A stretch of DNA of 64,000 nucleotides from Nymphaea colorata (taxonomy: Eukaryota > Streptophyta > Magnoliopsida > Nymphaeales > Nymphaeaceae), in contig NC_045140.1 in NCBI RefSeq assembly GCF_008831285.2, positions 27,546,131-27,610,130 of the forward strand. The letters run 5' to 3'. Position 1 is the stretch's first letter. Every line of letters starts with the position of its first letter. The notes beneath the pieces were generated by a model. It saw only the letters and a program-made list of their open reading frames with translations, searched no databases and was not told where the DNA came from. Position numbers and translations under genes: made by a program. Shown here one piece after another: positions 1-13,444 of the stretch.

Positions 1-3000
1 GAAAAAAATCAAATCAAATGTTTGCACGGAAGGAGGGAAGATAGTTTGAGTGGTTTCGTTGGAATTGAATAAAGGCAAACATGTTTCTTCCTTTGCAGAA
101 ACCACAGTCAGAAGACACCACCTGTTCAAATGATTTCATATATTAAGAACAACAATCGCAATTGGGAAGGTCGGTAAGCTCAGAAAAAGTGGGTCCTCTG
201 CTACTGCATTCACTGCATGTCTTTTTCCCTGTACGGTAGTTTCATTATTCAAAGTGGAATTACTGCAACAGTTGTGGAATGGCGTCCCTCATGATCTCTA
301 TCTCCTTCCTCTGCCCCACTGCCCCATCTTTGGACAGCAGCGCGTGCTTGTAACTGCGCAATGTCGGGGTGAGAAATTCATGTCCTTCTTTACCTTCTTG
401 CAAGTTGCAACGACAGAGAAACACTCACCAGAAAAGTAATAGGGAAAAGGTGGTAAAAAAGAAATAAAGAAAAGATGGTACCCACATGCCTGCATGTGAT
501 AAACTAGATAAACTCGAGTAGATACGGTTGTTCCTTTGTATGCATCTAATATCTTCGTTGCTTTTGGATTGGTCTGGTTAGAGAAACCTTGTCACTACTC
601 TAAGGACGAAGCAGAAATATTGCGTCTTTCTTTTGGCCTTCTCATGGACTTTTGCCAAAAGGCGGATTTCTTTAATGCTCTTTGGTGGTTGTGCTTGTGT
701 CTGGTGAGGGATCCGTGCTAGATTCGATTTTGTTTATGAGGCTTTGATTTCATTGACAACTGTTGCTGTGTCATATAAAATTCAGTGGTACATGTGATTT
801 GTGTTCATAAATGCCAAGGCTCCTCCTTGCTATGCTTTTGGGCACAGAGGCAGGTCTCAGCGGAGGTGAACTCTTTTGCTGCCTCAACTTGAAAACTCTC
901 TTTCCTTTCTCTTTCCTGAGGATTTCTCTCTCTCTCTGTGTTCTCATTCGTTGGTATGAGATGCCGTTGAATGAACTGCTCTAGAAGTAGAGGATCATTT
1001 AGTAGTGTCCTATACTCAACGAGGTAAGCTTTGCGCATCCTACCATTTCCAAGCTACTACCCTTTAATGGGCCATTTGGTAGTCACGGTCAATATGGGAC
1101 CATAGCCTAGTTGATCTAGAAGAGATACTGTTTCATTGTTTTCCTCCCTCGTATGCTTTCACAAAGGGCTATGATCTTGATTTGGCGTGTTGTTACTCCT
1201 TAGGATGATCTTGTTTGGTGTCTACTCCATGTTATAGCAACAACCCTTGTATTTCTGTCATCATTGTTCTTTATAGTTACTTGAGTTGTTGTAGAAATTA
1301 CCTTTCTGTGAGAACACATGCAACTGGTTCGCTATGGAGAACCTGGATCCGTTTTCACATTTCTTTTCCTTCAATTTGCAGCGAGCTGCATCAGAAAACC
1401 ATGAATGACATGCTTACTTAGAGCTCTGGCTGGTGAAAATGTTTATCAGTTCTTTAGATGCTAATTCTAACTTCAGAAGTCTTGTTCACCATCCCTTTTC
1501 ATTTTTATATGTTACTGGAATGTTTATTGTGTGCATATGACCATGAACATTTTGATGCAAGTCGTGCTTACTGAATTTAACTCAACCTCTTCTACATGTC
1601 TATGCTCCAGATATGAGATGCATAGGTGGCGTCGATGAAATCACTAAGTCTGATTACATTCAATAGATATACATTTTGCTAGATTGGTCTTTGGATGCCA
1701 AAAGCTGAACCTGCACATTTCTATGGTCCAACAAGTACTTTTAAAAAGTGATCTTCAAGGAAATATTTCATGCAGTCTAACAGTTCCATACCTGTAGCAT
1801 TTTGTCAAAAGCAACTCTGTTTTGGTGGCCAGAGGATGACCAGATTTTTCTTTCTCGAAGACTTATCTCCAATTATTTGAAGGATGAAGCACAAGACTGA
1901 TGCTTTTACTGCATGATTAACTGAATAAGGCTGTGTTGTAATGGGGTTATGCAATTGAGATCAGTTTTATTGCAGGACAGACAACTACTTGTATTTGAAG
2001 TTTGTCACATAAAACTGTATATATCTGCATAACTACTTGGAAGCAACGGATAGCACTTCTAATTATGATTATTTGATCTAGCTTCTAAGACTCACTCTTC
2101 TCAATGGAATACATCATATGTAACCAATCATAAACTACGTTCACATGGTTCTGTCTGATCAGTCCCGGAGATTATGCCTGTACATTCATCAGACGAGAGA
2201 TAACTTGGTCAACTGAGACAATAGATCTTACAGTTCCGGGGAAAAGAAGGAATACATTGGAAGGGACAAGAAAATCGTCATGCTCAGTTGTTTCTATTAT
2301 ATGCCAGGTTGAACCAAGACAAAATGGCCACCTAATGTCCCAGTGATATGCTTTCTTTGGAACAATGTTCCTACAGTGTCTGGAGCATGAGTTTAGACTC
2401 AGCGTCCTATGATGGTGGCATTTACAATATTTTGACTTGAAATATTTCAGAAAATGCTCCACCAATCTCTTCATGCATCACTAACTAGTAACTATGCTAT
2501 GGGAATGCATTTGGAATGAAAATATTGCATGATATGTAGGTACTATAAGGACCTCTTTGTTTTGGCCTTAGATGACGAAAGTTACTGAATCATGCCAGTT
2601 ATGATAGTTAACATATACTCAAGCTATCATGCAAATGGAGTGGTGAATGCAGTTTCTACTGTGTGATAGTTGTTTTATTCATGTGCAAAAGAAATTTGAA
2701 TTTGTATGTTTGTGAACTGCCAGATACATGAACCCAGGTGCAGTATGTTACTATTTCAGTACTTTTCAACAGTTAGCTGTACCATTTGGTTCTCTTTGAA
2801 AGTTCAAGATGCACAGTACTATTTCAGACATCATTCCTTTTGGTTTTGTGAAGATTGTCTGCACTCCAAGCCTATATTCTGACCTTTTAACAATAAACTT
2901 TTCTGGCACATGCTTCTGTTGTAGGTATTAAACTACCAATTTTGGCTGTTTTCTTTTAAGATAGAAGAGCAGCCTAGTTCAAGATAGTGTGGTTAAGGGT

Positions 3001-3073
3001 TCCCATCCCACACTATAGAAGACAAGTTCACCAGAATAAACATCAAGGGGCTGCTCTATAACTTCTCCTAAAC
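1..3073. other. Region upstream of the DUF863-like gene; no resolvable gene
   Basis: No open reading frame here resembles a known protein. The longest is on the minus strand at 2172-2474 (100 codons), is cysteine- and histidine-rich and is not recognised. Part of the right end is probably the 5' untranslated leader of the gene starting at 3074, possibly with a leader intron: a pyrimidine-rich stretch ends in an AG near 2960. No transposon signature or long repeat was seen. Nothing else can be supported. Confidence 0.4.
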
Positions 3074-3798
3074 ATGGGGAGACTTTTGAAGCAGTACGAG
3101 AAAGAGCATTTGAAGTCAACGATGCTTAAGCATGAAGAAACATTTAAAGAGCAGGTGAATATGAGTCTTCATTTTCTTTTTCCCTCAAATTGGTCTTTTT
3201 CTACCTTTTATCCTGTAACTATGATTATTTGCAAATTTCAATAATACAATATGTTATCGGAAAACTGCAGATATGTGAACTCCATCGCCTGTATCGGGTT
3301 CAGAAACTATTAATGAATGATGTGAAAAACAACCGTTCCTCATCTACAACAACTTTTGGTATACAAAGACAGCCAAGTTCACAAGCTACCATCCACCAAG
3401 CTCAGGGTTCACTTAGGATGCAAAAGATGATTGATCTAGAGCACCCTGCTGAGGAACCTGCCATAGAATGCATGGAAGATGCTGCAGTAGGGTGCGAGAT
3501 TGAACATGAGACTGATATTGAACTGACCTTGAGCACTGGATGTAACAAGAAGAAGAAGAAGAAGGACCAGCCCTCGTATTGCAATGCCAGTGCACCTTTC
3601 CCTTCAGCGTCTATTAAATCTGATGCTGGTCATGTTCCAGTGACGGGAAGCAATCTAAGGTTATGGGAAAGACTAACAGGACCTAGCTGGGAAAGCTTCC
3701 AGGATGAACAGAAGAGAACTTACAATGACGAGGAGCTTTCAAGACAAAAAGGACAACCACTTTGGCTTTTTCCAGTTTTAAGTTTGAATGTGACATAA
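3074..3798 (+). CDS. Short DUF863-like plant protein of unknown function (2 exons, 202 aa)
   Basis: Exons 3074-3154 and 3271-3798, joined in phase 0 by a GTGAAT...CTGCAG intron. The ATG at 3074 is preceded in frame by a TAA at 3059-3061, so the start is well supported. The N-terminus reads MGRLLKQYEKEHLK and then STMLKHEETFKEQICELHRL, continuing YRVQKLLMND. This 'TML.HE..FK.Q..ELHRLYR.Q..LM' block is the hallmark of plant DUF863 proteins, which are usually several times longer. The middle has an acidic stretch, DIELTLSTG, then a run of six lysines near residue 125. The C-terminus carries LRLWERLTGPSWESF and ends PLWLFPVLSLNVT. No membrane segment or signal peptide is visible. No biochemical function is established for the family; the charged, low-complexity make-up suggests a soluble regulator, which is only inference. 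It looks like a complete small family member rather than a truncation, because the start, splice and stop are all clean. Confidence 0.8.
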
Positions 3799-6074
3799 AT
3801 ATGACATGTACAGTTTTGCTGTTAATTCAGGTTCTCTTACCTGTGTAGCTAATTTCCACGTCAACTGTTCCTAGCTATTCCTACCAAAAAGTATATTGAA
3901 CTAGATCATAGCTAAATTACCTGTTCTTGACTAATCTTGCCCAAAGTCTGTTAATTTTTATGCCGATGTGGGATGCACGAGGACTACATTCATGTTGAAA
4001 TTGCAAAGTGCAAGGCGTGTTATGATCACTGTATGTTCAACAGAAAGTGTTCACTTTTTGGAAGCAAAATGAAGGTGCATTATACCATATTTCCTGACAT
4101 TAAAGAGCTATACAAGTTATAACAACAGATGCAAGTAACAGACAAGTGCAAAATCCAATTGAAGATGCTTCCTGTACTCTGTCAATCTGACCACTAACAT
4201 CTCTGTTAAATTTGCAACTACAAGTTTCTTAAAATCTAACCCTATTTCTTCAGGAACCGCAATGTCTAATCCCACAGTAACGGCTTCATCATAAAATGGT
4301 TCAAACTAGCACTATCGAATTGGCTTCAATTCAATTTCCTGCTGAAAAATGTGCGTCAACTTTCTGAATACTAAAATTATTCTTTCCCAGAGGAGGAACT
4401 TTTTAGTATTTGGCAATAATATGCATTCTAGACGTTTTTGTAATTCTTTTAGCTTACTGCGTAAGCCATTTGGAGGGCGTCCATCAAAAGTCCTGCTTCC
4501 TGATGGGAATTATCCTCATATAAAATCATGCCACTTTTTCAGTATATGGCTTCTCTAGCACCAGGTAGACAGAACCATAACACTTTTTTCCGCCAAAGAA
4601 TGGTCAAGCCTCATCTTTAACCAGTCTAGCTAGGCGCTCGTTAACATATAAACGAATCATTTCTAGGTGGAAACTGGGCGTCTTCAGTGTCTATGTTTTT
4701 TATGGTGTAATGATCATTATTCCTTTCCTTTAGAAACATTCTAAAAGAAAGTCTTCATGGTCGTGCACCTGTGAAAATTAAAAGGCTTTTTTCCGTTTGC
4801 TTCTGCTCACCATGATAAAAACGAAGAACATGGTTCACTGTTTGTAGCTTGCAGCTTGACAAGCTTAGGGACTCCAAGGGCAACTGTCCTAGCCTTTGAT
4901 TCCTACACACTTCCAGAAGAAAAATGCCTTAGCATGGCTAGTGCATATACCAATAAAGGAGGGGGAGGGGGGTGTGGGGAAGCAGAGTCTTACCATGTGC
5001 ATTGAACATTAGCAAAAGGCCTGACATAGAAGAACCCCAAAAGATGCCACAAACTTAATTAACAGATAAAGAGAGACGAATAGAATGCATAAATCATCAC
5101 AATTTGAGAATAAAAGACCATCAAACTATTCAAGGAACTATGTCCCGTTATTTCCCAGTAGCGGAGACTTCATGAATGACTGACCACAAAACATTTCCAG
5201 CCATACATCGCACCAAAGTAGCAAAATTCATTATGGAAAAAGTCCGCACCATCACACTAGGCATGAGACAAATAGTGAGAAAAAGGAGAAAGATGATTGT
5301 CAACCATATGACCACCACCGATGTTTCCTTGTGAACCTTCAAGAATTTAAGTTTCTTTAGCTTCCGTATAAATGCTTTCAAAGGTGTGTATTAAAATATG
5401 AGCAAGTAACTAGGAAACCTGACATCGCTGCCACCGTTGGAAGTTTTAGCAAGTGATGTCAAATCAACATGAAGTTCTGTTCATTGCACTAGGAGAGCAA
5501 ACCCAGATGCGCTCACCCATCACACATCAACTACCAAAACTCTCACCAATGGGCTTACCAGAAGGGACGCTCCAAAAGAAAATTGATGTTCACGACGGGT
5601 ACTTGAAAGTTGAAGGCTGGTGTTCTGTATCTCTGGAATTTAACACATTGGGCCTTTTAGTTTTTTTGGCAAGACCATGCCAACATGATCTGATTCACCG
5701 TTAGGAGGTTGCAGAAATATATAGTTTCTTCTGATTCAGTGTTTTCTGCAATAAGAAAACCACGTTGATGTATGTAGGAAATACGGTGTTCAAGCAAATT
5801 TGTGCTGGCATAAAATGCAAACGAATACCAAATTATCAAAAGATATTTACTTCCCTTAACACAAACTGCTTATTTTCTTTTTTATTTTTTTCTTATGTTT
5901 TTCGTTCAAGGTGCAGGTTTCTGCATAAAGAAGAAAAGGTTAAGGGAATAAAAAAGAAAGGACAATACAAAAGGTAAAGAGGAATACGGGAAAAGAGAAC
6001 ACAATGAAGACCATATACTTTACAATTTTTTTTTGGATATCCACTATAAAATAAAATTACAAGGGATCAAGGTT
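3799..6074. other. Intergenic between DUF863-like gene and NPH3-family gene
   Basis: Contains the presumed 3' untranslated region of the plus-strand gene and that of the minus-strand NPH3-family gene, which converge here. A G-rich tract lies near 4960-4980. A 77-codon minus-strand frame at 5148-5381 holds one hydrophobic stretch but matches nothing I know. A T-rich tract lies near 5876-5900. No gene, tRNA or transposon is supported. Confidence 0.4.
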
Positions 6075-8979
6075 TTAGGAGATTGAATGTCTCCGGTCTT
6101 TATTTGGCTTTCCTCTGACTTTAGCAACTGACAAAGGCTTCACTCCTTCAGCACGCATGAAGGGATAAAGGCGACCTAGTTTCTTTGACACTGTGTTCAT
6201 AAATGACTTTCTGGGCAGTGGAGGCTTTTCATCAGACGCAGAAACAGAAGCTGGAAGCGTATTTGGTGGAGGCTTTTCAAGCTCCTTAAGTCGCATGCGC
6301 ATCTTTACGAGTTCCAGTTTCAAATCCTCATTTTCTCTCCGCAAGCACGAAAGCTCGTCTGCAACAAGATGGTCGCTTGAATAGGTGCTCAGTTTGCTAA
6401 TGGCAGGAGATTCAGCTCCCATAACATTTCCATTCATCGTATCTCGGAGACGTTGTTGTTCATAGTAAAGCACTTGTACAACAGTCTGTACAGGAAGTCT
6501 GTCATTTTGAGCCGCATGAGCACAGGCTTCTCTTGAGAGCTTTTGGCAGTCCATCATGCTGCAGACCTTCTTTCTCTCCATGTCACTTAGAGTAGGATGG
6601 GCCTACAAGTATCAACCAACATGGAGATTGAACAAGGATGCCCTGGTAATTTGTCTACAAGAATCAACAAAAATGGAAGTTGAACAAATATGCCTCCTAT
6701 AGTTCCATGTATATTCAGCCAGTTTCTTGACAGGAAATTAGAAGAAATACGGCAGAAGCCCATCGTCTGCCAGCCCAAAAGATAATTTTCATGTTCTTGA
6801 CTACTACCATATTTCTGATGTCCTAAGTACCACCACGATTTAGCTAATCTGACATTTTGTGGAACGAAAAAAACAATGGACACCTTAGCATGGATGTTCA
6901 TGTAATGACAATGGAGAATGAGTTTCCAAGAATATTTTCTTCGTTTTTGAGGAAAATCATGCTAACGGTAATGTATAATCGAGTTTCACGAGTCATTGTA
7001 TATATCAACAAAGCCTGTCCAGTGTCTGGTAGAGCTAAGGTGAGGGCGGCTTCCAAGTGCTTGCCGACACAAGAGTTACTTAAAGGATGGCATTCTCACC
7101 CAACTATTTGTCTAAGAAGCCCACCGGTACGTTCCTACTGTCGCTAAAGTGCCTGAAACAGTTTACAAATGGAAAAAATTTCTTTATAATGGATCTACCT
7201 GCTGCGACATTTTACTGAAAGGAAAATTGTAGTTCACCATGGTAAACATGTGCATTTCCGCAGACATCTTTGATCCAAGAAAAGAGGTTGGGAGTGAGAA
7301 GTGGAACTTTGTTAAGATACTCACCTTTAAGTAGATATCTATTGCCCTGTACATGCCATCTTCGGTAATCCTAGCTTGTTCTGGTACCAATTCAGCAAGG
7401 CTGATAAACTTGGCAACTTTCAAGTTTGGATCCGTTGCAATTTCTGCAACATAGTTCTCCATAAGCCTGCCAACCCTTTCCAAGTCTGCGTTTGGAGGAT
7501 ATGCAAAATCATCATCGGCATTCGGACCCTCTATCATATCTCTCTCTAAGTAGTTTACCAAGATCCTTTGAACTGTATCTACATCAAACAACGTGTCACC
7601 AGCAAAAGAATAGGAAGGAATCAATAAATCGTCCAATACTGCTTGACCAAGCTGCAGACCCATCCTCTTCTCTAGATCGAGCCTGCAAGCAACTGTTGTC
7701 TCCAGGTATATTGCAGCCCGCAGAAGCATTGACAAGAAGCTGACCGACATTGAATTTTTCTCCCCTGGCAAAAGGCTTACAATGGTTTCCAGAATAACCC
7801 GTTTCTCGTGTTCCTGTTTCAGCTCTATCACCTTTCTTCCCCTCCCAAAAATTTCCTGCAATTTTTTCGTTTGCATATATTAGTCATATACAGTTGAAAG
7901 AAATTGACAAAATGAAATAGCAATAGACCTTGTTATGATCTCCTTTACCAATCCTCTCAATGACTTTTGAGCATATAGCATAAGCACTGGTCCAAGAGCG
8001 GACTGGTTAAACCCTCTGGCCTTCATTGCCATGAGAACCCGTTGGAAGATATCAATTCGTAGAAGCGTTAGATCCTCTGCCCACCAGTCAACTATTGCCG
8101 ATCTATGGTGGGATGCTGAAGAGCTCAAACTTTCTTGACTGTCTGTTATTCCTGAGGAACTAAATTGGCTTTCTTGGCAGGCAACGTATGCTACTGCATC
8201 TATGCACCTATTTATCAATTTAACCTTCTCAGCCATCGGATTCAGCTTTTCACACTGATGCAACACCGATACTGATCCAGAGAGGCTTTTCAAGGCGACT
8301 TCGTTGATGTAAGCTTCTGCTCTGCTAACAAGATTGCCGACGGCATAGTCCTCTGTCATCTCTAAATGCTCTGCCACGCATCGGAGCATGGCTATGTTAT
8401 CAGTACTTATCTCAAAGTTTATGCCGTAGCAGAACCTTGCAGCCAACTCAAACGCTTCCGCTCCACCTGGAATGTCCGGAATTTCTATGAATGAAAGATC
8501 TGCATCACTGGCCTCCGCCACTACTTTACGGATATACCCGCATTTTGAAACCAAGGGAAACTGCAGTTCCAACCACCATAAATCAGTCAAACAAAAAAAA
8601 ATTGAGTTCATGAGAGGTGCAAAGGATGTCTCACAGTGAAAGGTTAGCCATTAGCAACAAAAAAAGTGATCAGGAAAAGATTGTAAAAAAAAAAAAAAAT
8701 CAACTCAGAAAAAACAATAGCGTAACGGTTTTTTAGCTTTATCTTGCTCCCAGTAGATGAACCAGGAAAAAGTTCAACGACTACTGATAAAAATTTTCCA
8801 GCACAGTGTCAAATTTCGGAGAGCGATGGACAAAATTAGCTTACTTTGTGCAGGGAGAAGTTGGCTCCTCCGGCATGAACGGTGACATCACTTGGGATCT
8901 CCTGGGAAAAGATCCTGTTTTCATCACCAACGCCATGAAAAATTCCAAAAGAACTAAATTTGTCAGATTCGCTGCCCAT
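6075..8979 (-). CDS. BTB/POZ-NPH3 domain protein (NPH3/RPT2-like family, 4 exons, 601 aa)
   Basis: Exons in transcript order: 8979-8845, 8560-7949, 7855-7325, 6602-6075, all joined in phase 0 with GT-AG introns. The ATG at 8979 (MGSESDKFSSFG) follows directly on an in-frame TAA, which fixes the start. The BTB domain spans about residues 28-130 (SQEIPSDVTVHAGG, FSLHK|FPLVSKCGYIRK, IPDIPGGAEAFELAARFCYG). The NPH3 domain spans about 200-470, from DWWAEDLTLLRIDIF through ETIVSLLPGEKNSMSVSF to MYRAIDIYLK and MDCQKLSREACAHAAQN. A coiled-coil (LSCLRRENEDLKLELVKMRM) follows, and the protein ends RRHSIS. Family members act as substrate adaptors for CUL3 ubiquitin ligases and scaffold phototropin or auxin-transport signalling at the plasma membrane. 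The YRAID core and the basic C-terminal serine motif are both intact. Length is typical (about 600 aa). I cannot assign a specific paralogue. Confidence 0.95.
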
Positions 8980-9668
8980 TTACAACCAACAAAACAGAAA
9001 AGCTCTGAAGAAGAGAGACAGAGACAGAGAGACAGAGATCTTAATGAGCAAGGAAAAGAAAGAAAGATTGAATCATGGTGGTGGAATAGGTGGGTGGTGG
9101 CGTTGGCGGAGATACCATTCACTAGTTCTCCTCATGGCAGTAGAGAGAAGTTGCTTCTTTTTGGTTGACATAATCTGCAAAACTTGAGTGGTCTGTGTTA
9201 TTTTTCTTGCCAATCACTGCAGAATCAGCAGCACTCACCACCACCATTACAAATTCTCCTCTCTGGAGAAGCTTATCTCTTTCCCTATCCTTACGTCTCC
9301 ATCAGCGAGTAGAACAAGGTTTAGGAAGCGTCCTTGCACAAAACACAGCCTCCATGCTGATGCTAGTGGATGGGGGAGATAGTATGAAGCTGATGGCTTT
9401 GTACTGTCTCTCTTTCTATGTGCGTGTGCCTTTTTTTATTACTTCGGTTCAGTTCAGTGGGTGGTGGTGCTGCAAAAGAATGTTGAGGACTCCGCGCGTG
9501 TGACATGGGCTTTGGGTTTCAAAGTGGAGGTGAGAAAACGAGCTCTTATCATCATTTGTTAATAATTTTTGGAAGCTGCATGCCTTGCTCTTCTCTGTCC
9601 ATGTCAAAATTATTGAAGCGGCCGTTGAGAAATGAGGACCTCCTCTAGGCCTTTCCTTTTTCAGCGAG

Positions 9669-9670
<2 letters not shown>

Positions 9671-9700
<30 letters not shown>
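9671..9700. repeat. (CT)n microsatellite
   Basis: About 15 uninterrupted CT dinucleotides. It lies roughly 700 bases upstream of the NPH3-family start codon (GA on that gene's strand). GA/CT tracts are common in plant promoters and leaders; whether this one is transcribed is unknown. Confidence 0.9.
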
Positions 9701-9702
<2 letters not shown>

Positions 9703-11293
9703 CCACACACAGAAAGTTTAGGGGTGATTATCTGGTAACTCAATAGTTTCAAACGTAGATTAATGTTGAAGAGTTGAAAACATTTTCACTTGAACTGTTG
9801 AACAGTATGGACATACGTTCGTTCATATATGTGTCACAGGCTTTGTGAAATTTGTTAGAAGAGGACTTGTTGGTATCTCAGATCCTGTAAAAAGCAAATT
9901 CATCTTATGCAGCCCTTTGGACCACTAGTCTCGAAGGAACTGCCAAAGGAGCCCCATCTCATACCTTTTTGCCTTATCATCATATGCCCTAACGTCCAAA
10001 TAACTTCTATCCTAGTAACATTATTCTGCAAATTTACAGGCAAAAAGATAGAGCAGTCAGCTTCCCCATTGATCCATCAACATGGACACGGACACTTGAG
10101 ACGGTTCAATTTTTCAGAAGAGAACGTATAAGAAGACATGAACATGTACGTGTTCGGGGCCGAACACACTGTGGTGTTAGTGTGTTTGACAGCCACTACT
10201 GCATGTTTTTTTCAGGACCAAATGGGTTTGGCAGTCCCATTTTGTCAAAGACAACCAGCTTTCTTACAGTAACTTTAACGTAAGGCAAAATTTCGTTCGG
10301 TAGACAACCTTTCTTTTAATTTTAAGAAAGTCTCGTAATTATGGATGCAAAGGCTGTAGCGTTGTTTATTACGACGTTCCACTTATATTGATGGAATACA
10401 TATATTTCCTGACATAGGTGTCATCGCATATGAAATGTAAATCGCCCCTTACTTTCGCCGTTAAATTAGGGCATAAGATTAAAATATTTCATTTAAATAA
10501 TTGAGTTGGTCGGGTTCCTTTGGGCTTCTGAAAAGTGAAAAGTGTAGTTTTTACTCTCGTGCATGGAAACTGTTCACACTTTTAACCGGGACAAGGGTAA
10601 CAGGTTATATGTTACTATACGTTAAAATGATTAAGATGCCCCTATTAATAAAATGCAAGACCCTCCTATAAGGGTAAAAGGGAAACTTGACAAAATTTGA
10701 CTTTAAAAAATTACCAAGTTACCTCCCTAGTAAAAAGTAGGGACATGTCTTCTCAGGTTAACGTCATAACATGGAAAGTACCCTCGGAGAGGAGGTTTTG
10801 GATCAATGAGATTAGTTAGGACCCCGTTTGACAGTTTCCAACAAATTAAGAACACAGTCTCTATCAAGAAACTCAAAACATGCAGTCCTTCTCCTCAATT
10901 AGGGCCAAAAGGTTGAATACGAATGAAAAAAATTTCCCAATGATTGTTGCCAGAGATTGTTGGTGGTAGGCCTTCAGACTGGTGGTGGTAGTCCTTTTCT
11001 GCCCAGTAAAAAACTGCTACTGTTTGTTTCACCTCTGCTTCTTACCAGATGCATCTCCAGCAGAAATGATGGACGCAGCCTCGGATCCACTGATAACTGA
11101 CAGTGCTTCTTAGGAATTTGAGAAACAAGATAAGATTCCTTCACCACAGCTATCATGCTCTTCCAATTATTTTCGTCATCTTGTGGCCATGGATGTTCAC
11201 TGACAGAGATCGAGCAAGCAAATCTTGTTTATGCAGTGCTTCATGCACAAAACAACAGGAAAAGAAAGTAGACAACCGGCACTGCCTTTTCTT

Positions 11294-11347
11294 CTGATGA
11301 GTTCCAAGAATTACACTACTCTGATGAGTTCCAAGAATTACACTACT
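11294..11347. repeat. 27-bp perfect tandem duplication
   Basis: Two identical 27-bp units starting CTGATGAGTTCCAAG follow each other directly, then a third partial CTGA. The absence of mismatches implies a recent local duplication. No coding context. Confidence 0.9.
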
Positions 11348-11659
11348 CTGAACCGACTAGTTTGAGTACTTACCCTCCACAGTAATGTGTTTGTGAATTC
11401 CACCAAGTGTTATGTTACTCACACAATGGAGAGTGTTTTGGTGCTAAGTAGCGTCTCCTTTTTTATCTTGTGCAGTGTTGTTCCGCTCCTTGTTGACTTG
11501 GAGGTAAAAGGGAAACTGGTTGTGACAGATGTCGCAACAGCCTAGGGAACTGAGGACGCAGCCACTCAAACAAGAGGCTTACATGAAATTTGTCGCTCTA
11601 TCTGCAAACCTAGCTTTTTTCTGGGAACTAGAGAGAGAACTGTTACCGTTGTTGCATGA

Positions 11660-11740
11660 TTATATATATATATATATTTTCTTATATATATCTTTTGGTA
11701 GTGGTATATATATATATATATATATATATCTTTTGGTAGT
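11660..11740. repeat. (TA)n microsatellite with duplicated flank
   Basis: Two TA runs (about 11660-11677 and 11705-11729), each followed by the motif TCTTTTGGTAGTGG, so the array and its flank have been duplicated together. Confidence 0.85.
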
Positions 11741-13444
11741 GGACTGTACTAAATGGTCGAAGAGAACTGCAGATGTGGTGTTCTTGTAAGGCCCTCCGCC
11801 ATCCAATTAACCCAAGGAAGTGAACAGTTGGGATTCGGAACGGTTAAATACGTTTGGAAGTCAGGCCTGAATTGAATCCAGCACTGTAAAAATGACAAAA
11901 CCATTAGATTCCAGCCCTTTGCAAAACTTCGCATGATCTTCACGAGTTGTTTACTAGCAACAGTTTTTTCGGTATGGGCCTTGTCGAACTCTTTTCTTTT
12001 AAAGTTTTAATTTCTTTTAAAGTTTTAAGATCTTTGGCTTATAATGATCCTGTCTTTCTTTTTGTCACAACGCTCATGAGAAAGCAAAGAATTATTGAAT
12101 GCATGACACTGGCAGTTCGTAAGAGGCAAAGCTCATTTCTTTTTTGCTTTTAGAGTTTAGAGCTACTTTGAGATTTGAGTGGTCATAAGGTATATCTTTT
12201 AACTTGAGTGTCATGCATTTCATAGTCTTTATTTTAGAAAAATAGCAGCACCTATAAAAATCTAATTGAAGATGCATAATGACCAACTACGCTATGCTCC
12301 TCGAGACAATTGAATGCATGTTGCTGATCAGTAAACAAGTGATGTACTCCATGTTCATTCGCTAGCTTGAATAATTTTGGAAAGGCCTCTAACTTAAAAA
12401 GAAGATAATTATTGCTTGAAATTAGAAGTATTTTTTTTGCTTGAGAAGCATGTGCCGGTGCAGATAACCGCAAACTGAAGTTTCAGTTTTTAACGATGAA
12501 TTTTGATCAGACATAATAGTGGAAGCATGATTGTCATTATGTACTTCGTAGATATATAAAAGGATAAAAGACATGGTGCATAACCTAGAATAACTTATAC
12601 CAGAACTTTTTTTTAGTGAATAAAAGGAAATCCCACCACTTTATGAAGGCGGAAACCCCACCTTCCTTTCTCATCCCATCAAGGTCGAGAGCTATTTTTA
12701 GTATTTGAGGATTGTGTCTCTGTTATACTGTCTTTGCTTCAATTTTTATATTGATGTCTTTATTTAGTGTAGACTTTTTTATCTTTAAAAAGTTCTTTGA
12801 CTAGGTTGTATTTGTGAAAAAGATAATCACAGTGATGATGCTGATACCTAATTGATGGACGAATGAGCGGATTCTGACAAATCTTTTGTGAGTCGATAAA
12901 AAAATATATTAAAAAACTATTTTTCAAACGATAAATGGAAAAGTATATAAAGTTAATTAAAACCAAGAAGAATTGAAGTATCAAAAACAGCTAAAAATGA
13001 CATGTGGCACTTCTGAACCGGTGACCAAATCAAATGGGTTTTCACTGACTTCGTTTCAAATCGGATGGCTCCAATAACATTGTAGAAAAATCAATGTGAA
13101 CAACAAATGGTGAACGAAGGCAAACAGGAAAAAGAACAAATTAATTAGTGAACAGCCGGCCTCAAATCTGCAACAGAAGAAAACAACAGATTAAAGTGTC
13201 CACAACCCACTTTAGTTGGATCCATTTAAGGTGCGACCAAGACAAGAAGAGATGGCAAGTCACATCCTTGTTAAGGCCAACAGCCACTGCTTTATGGCTT
13301 CACTAGCCACCAAATGAGTCTTTGTCGGAATCACACTCCGGTCCGGTGCATCACTCGAGTGATTACACAGCTTTAGGTATTCTTTCAGTTTATTGGGTTA
13401 CTTCTTTGCAAGTCGTGATTTGGGAAATCTGGAAACATCTTAGT

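Larger units (their letters stand above)
8980..13444. other. Upstream region of the NPH3-family gene and AT-rich intergenic DNA
   Basis: The first 500-700 bases are probably leader and promoter of the minus-strand NPH3-family gene; they contain a purine-rich leader stretch near 9015-9060 and a (CT)n tract at 9671-9700. Short frames on both strands there are low-complexity. From about 9750 on I see no coding signal. A 27-bp tandem duplication lies at 11294-11347 and a (TA)n block at 11660-11729. The rest is AT-rich with no recognisable gene. Confidence 0.4.

Noticed and set aside
2172-2474. 100-codon minus-strand frame rich in Cys and His
   Set aside because: Spacing of the Cys and His residues fits no zinc-finger type I know, and there is no gene context.
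5148-5381. 77-codon minus-strand frame with a hydrophobic stretch
   Set aside because: A single hydrophobic stretch in AT-rich DNA is expected by chance; nothing else supports it.
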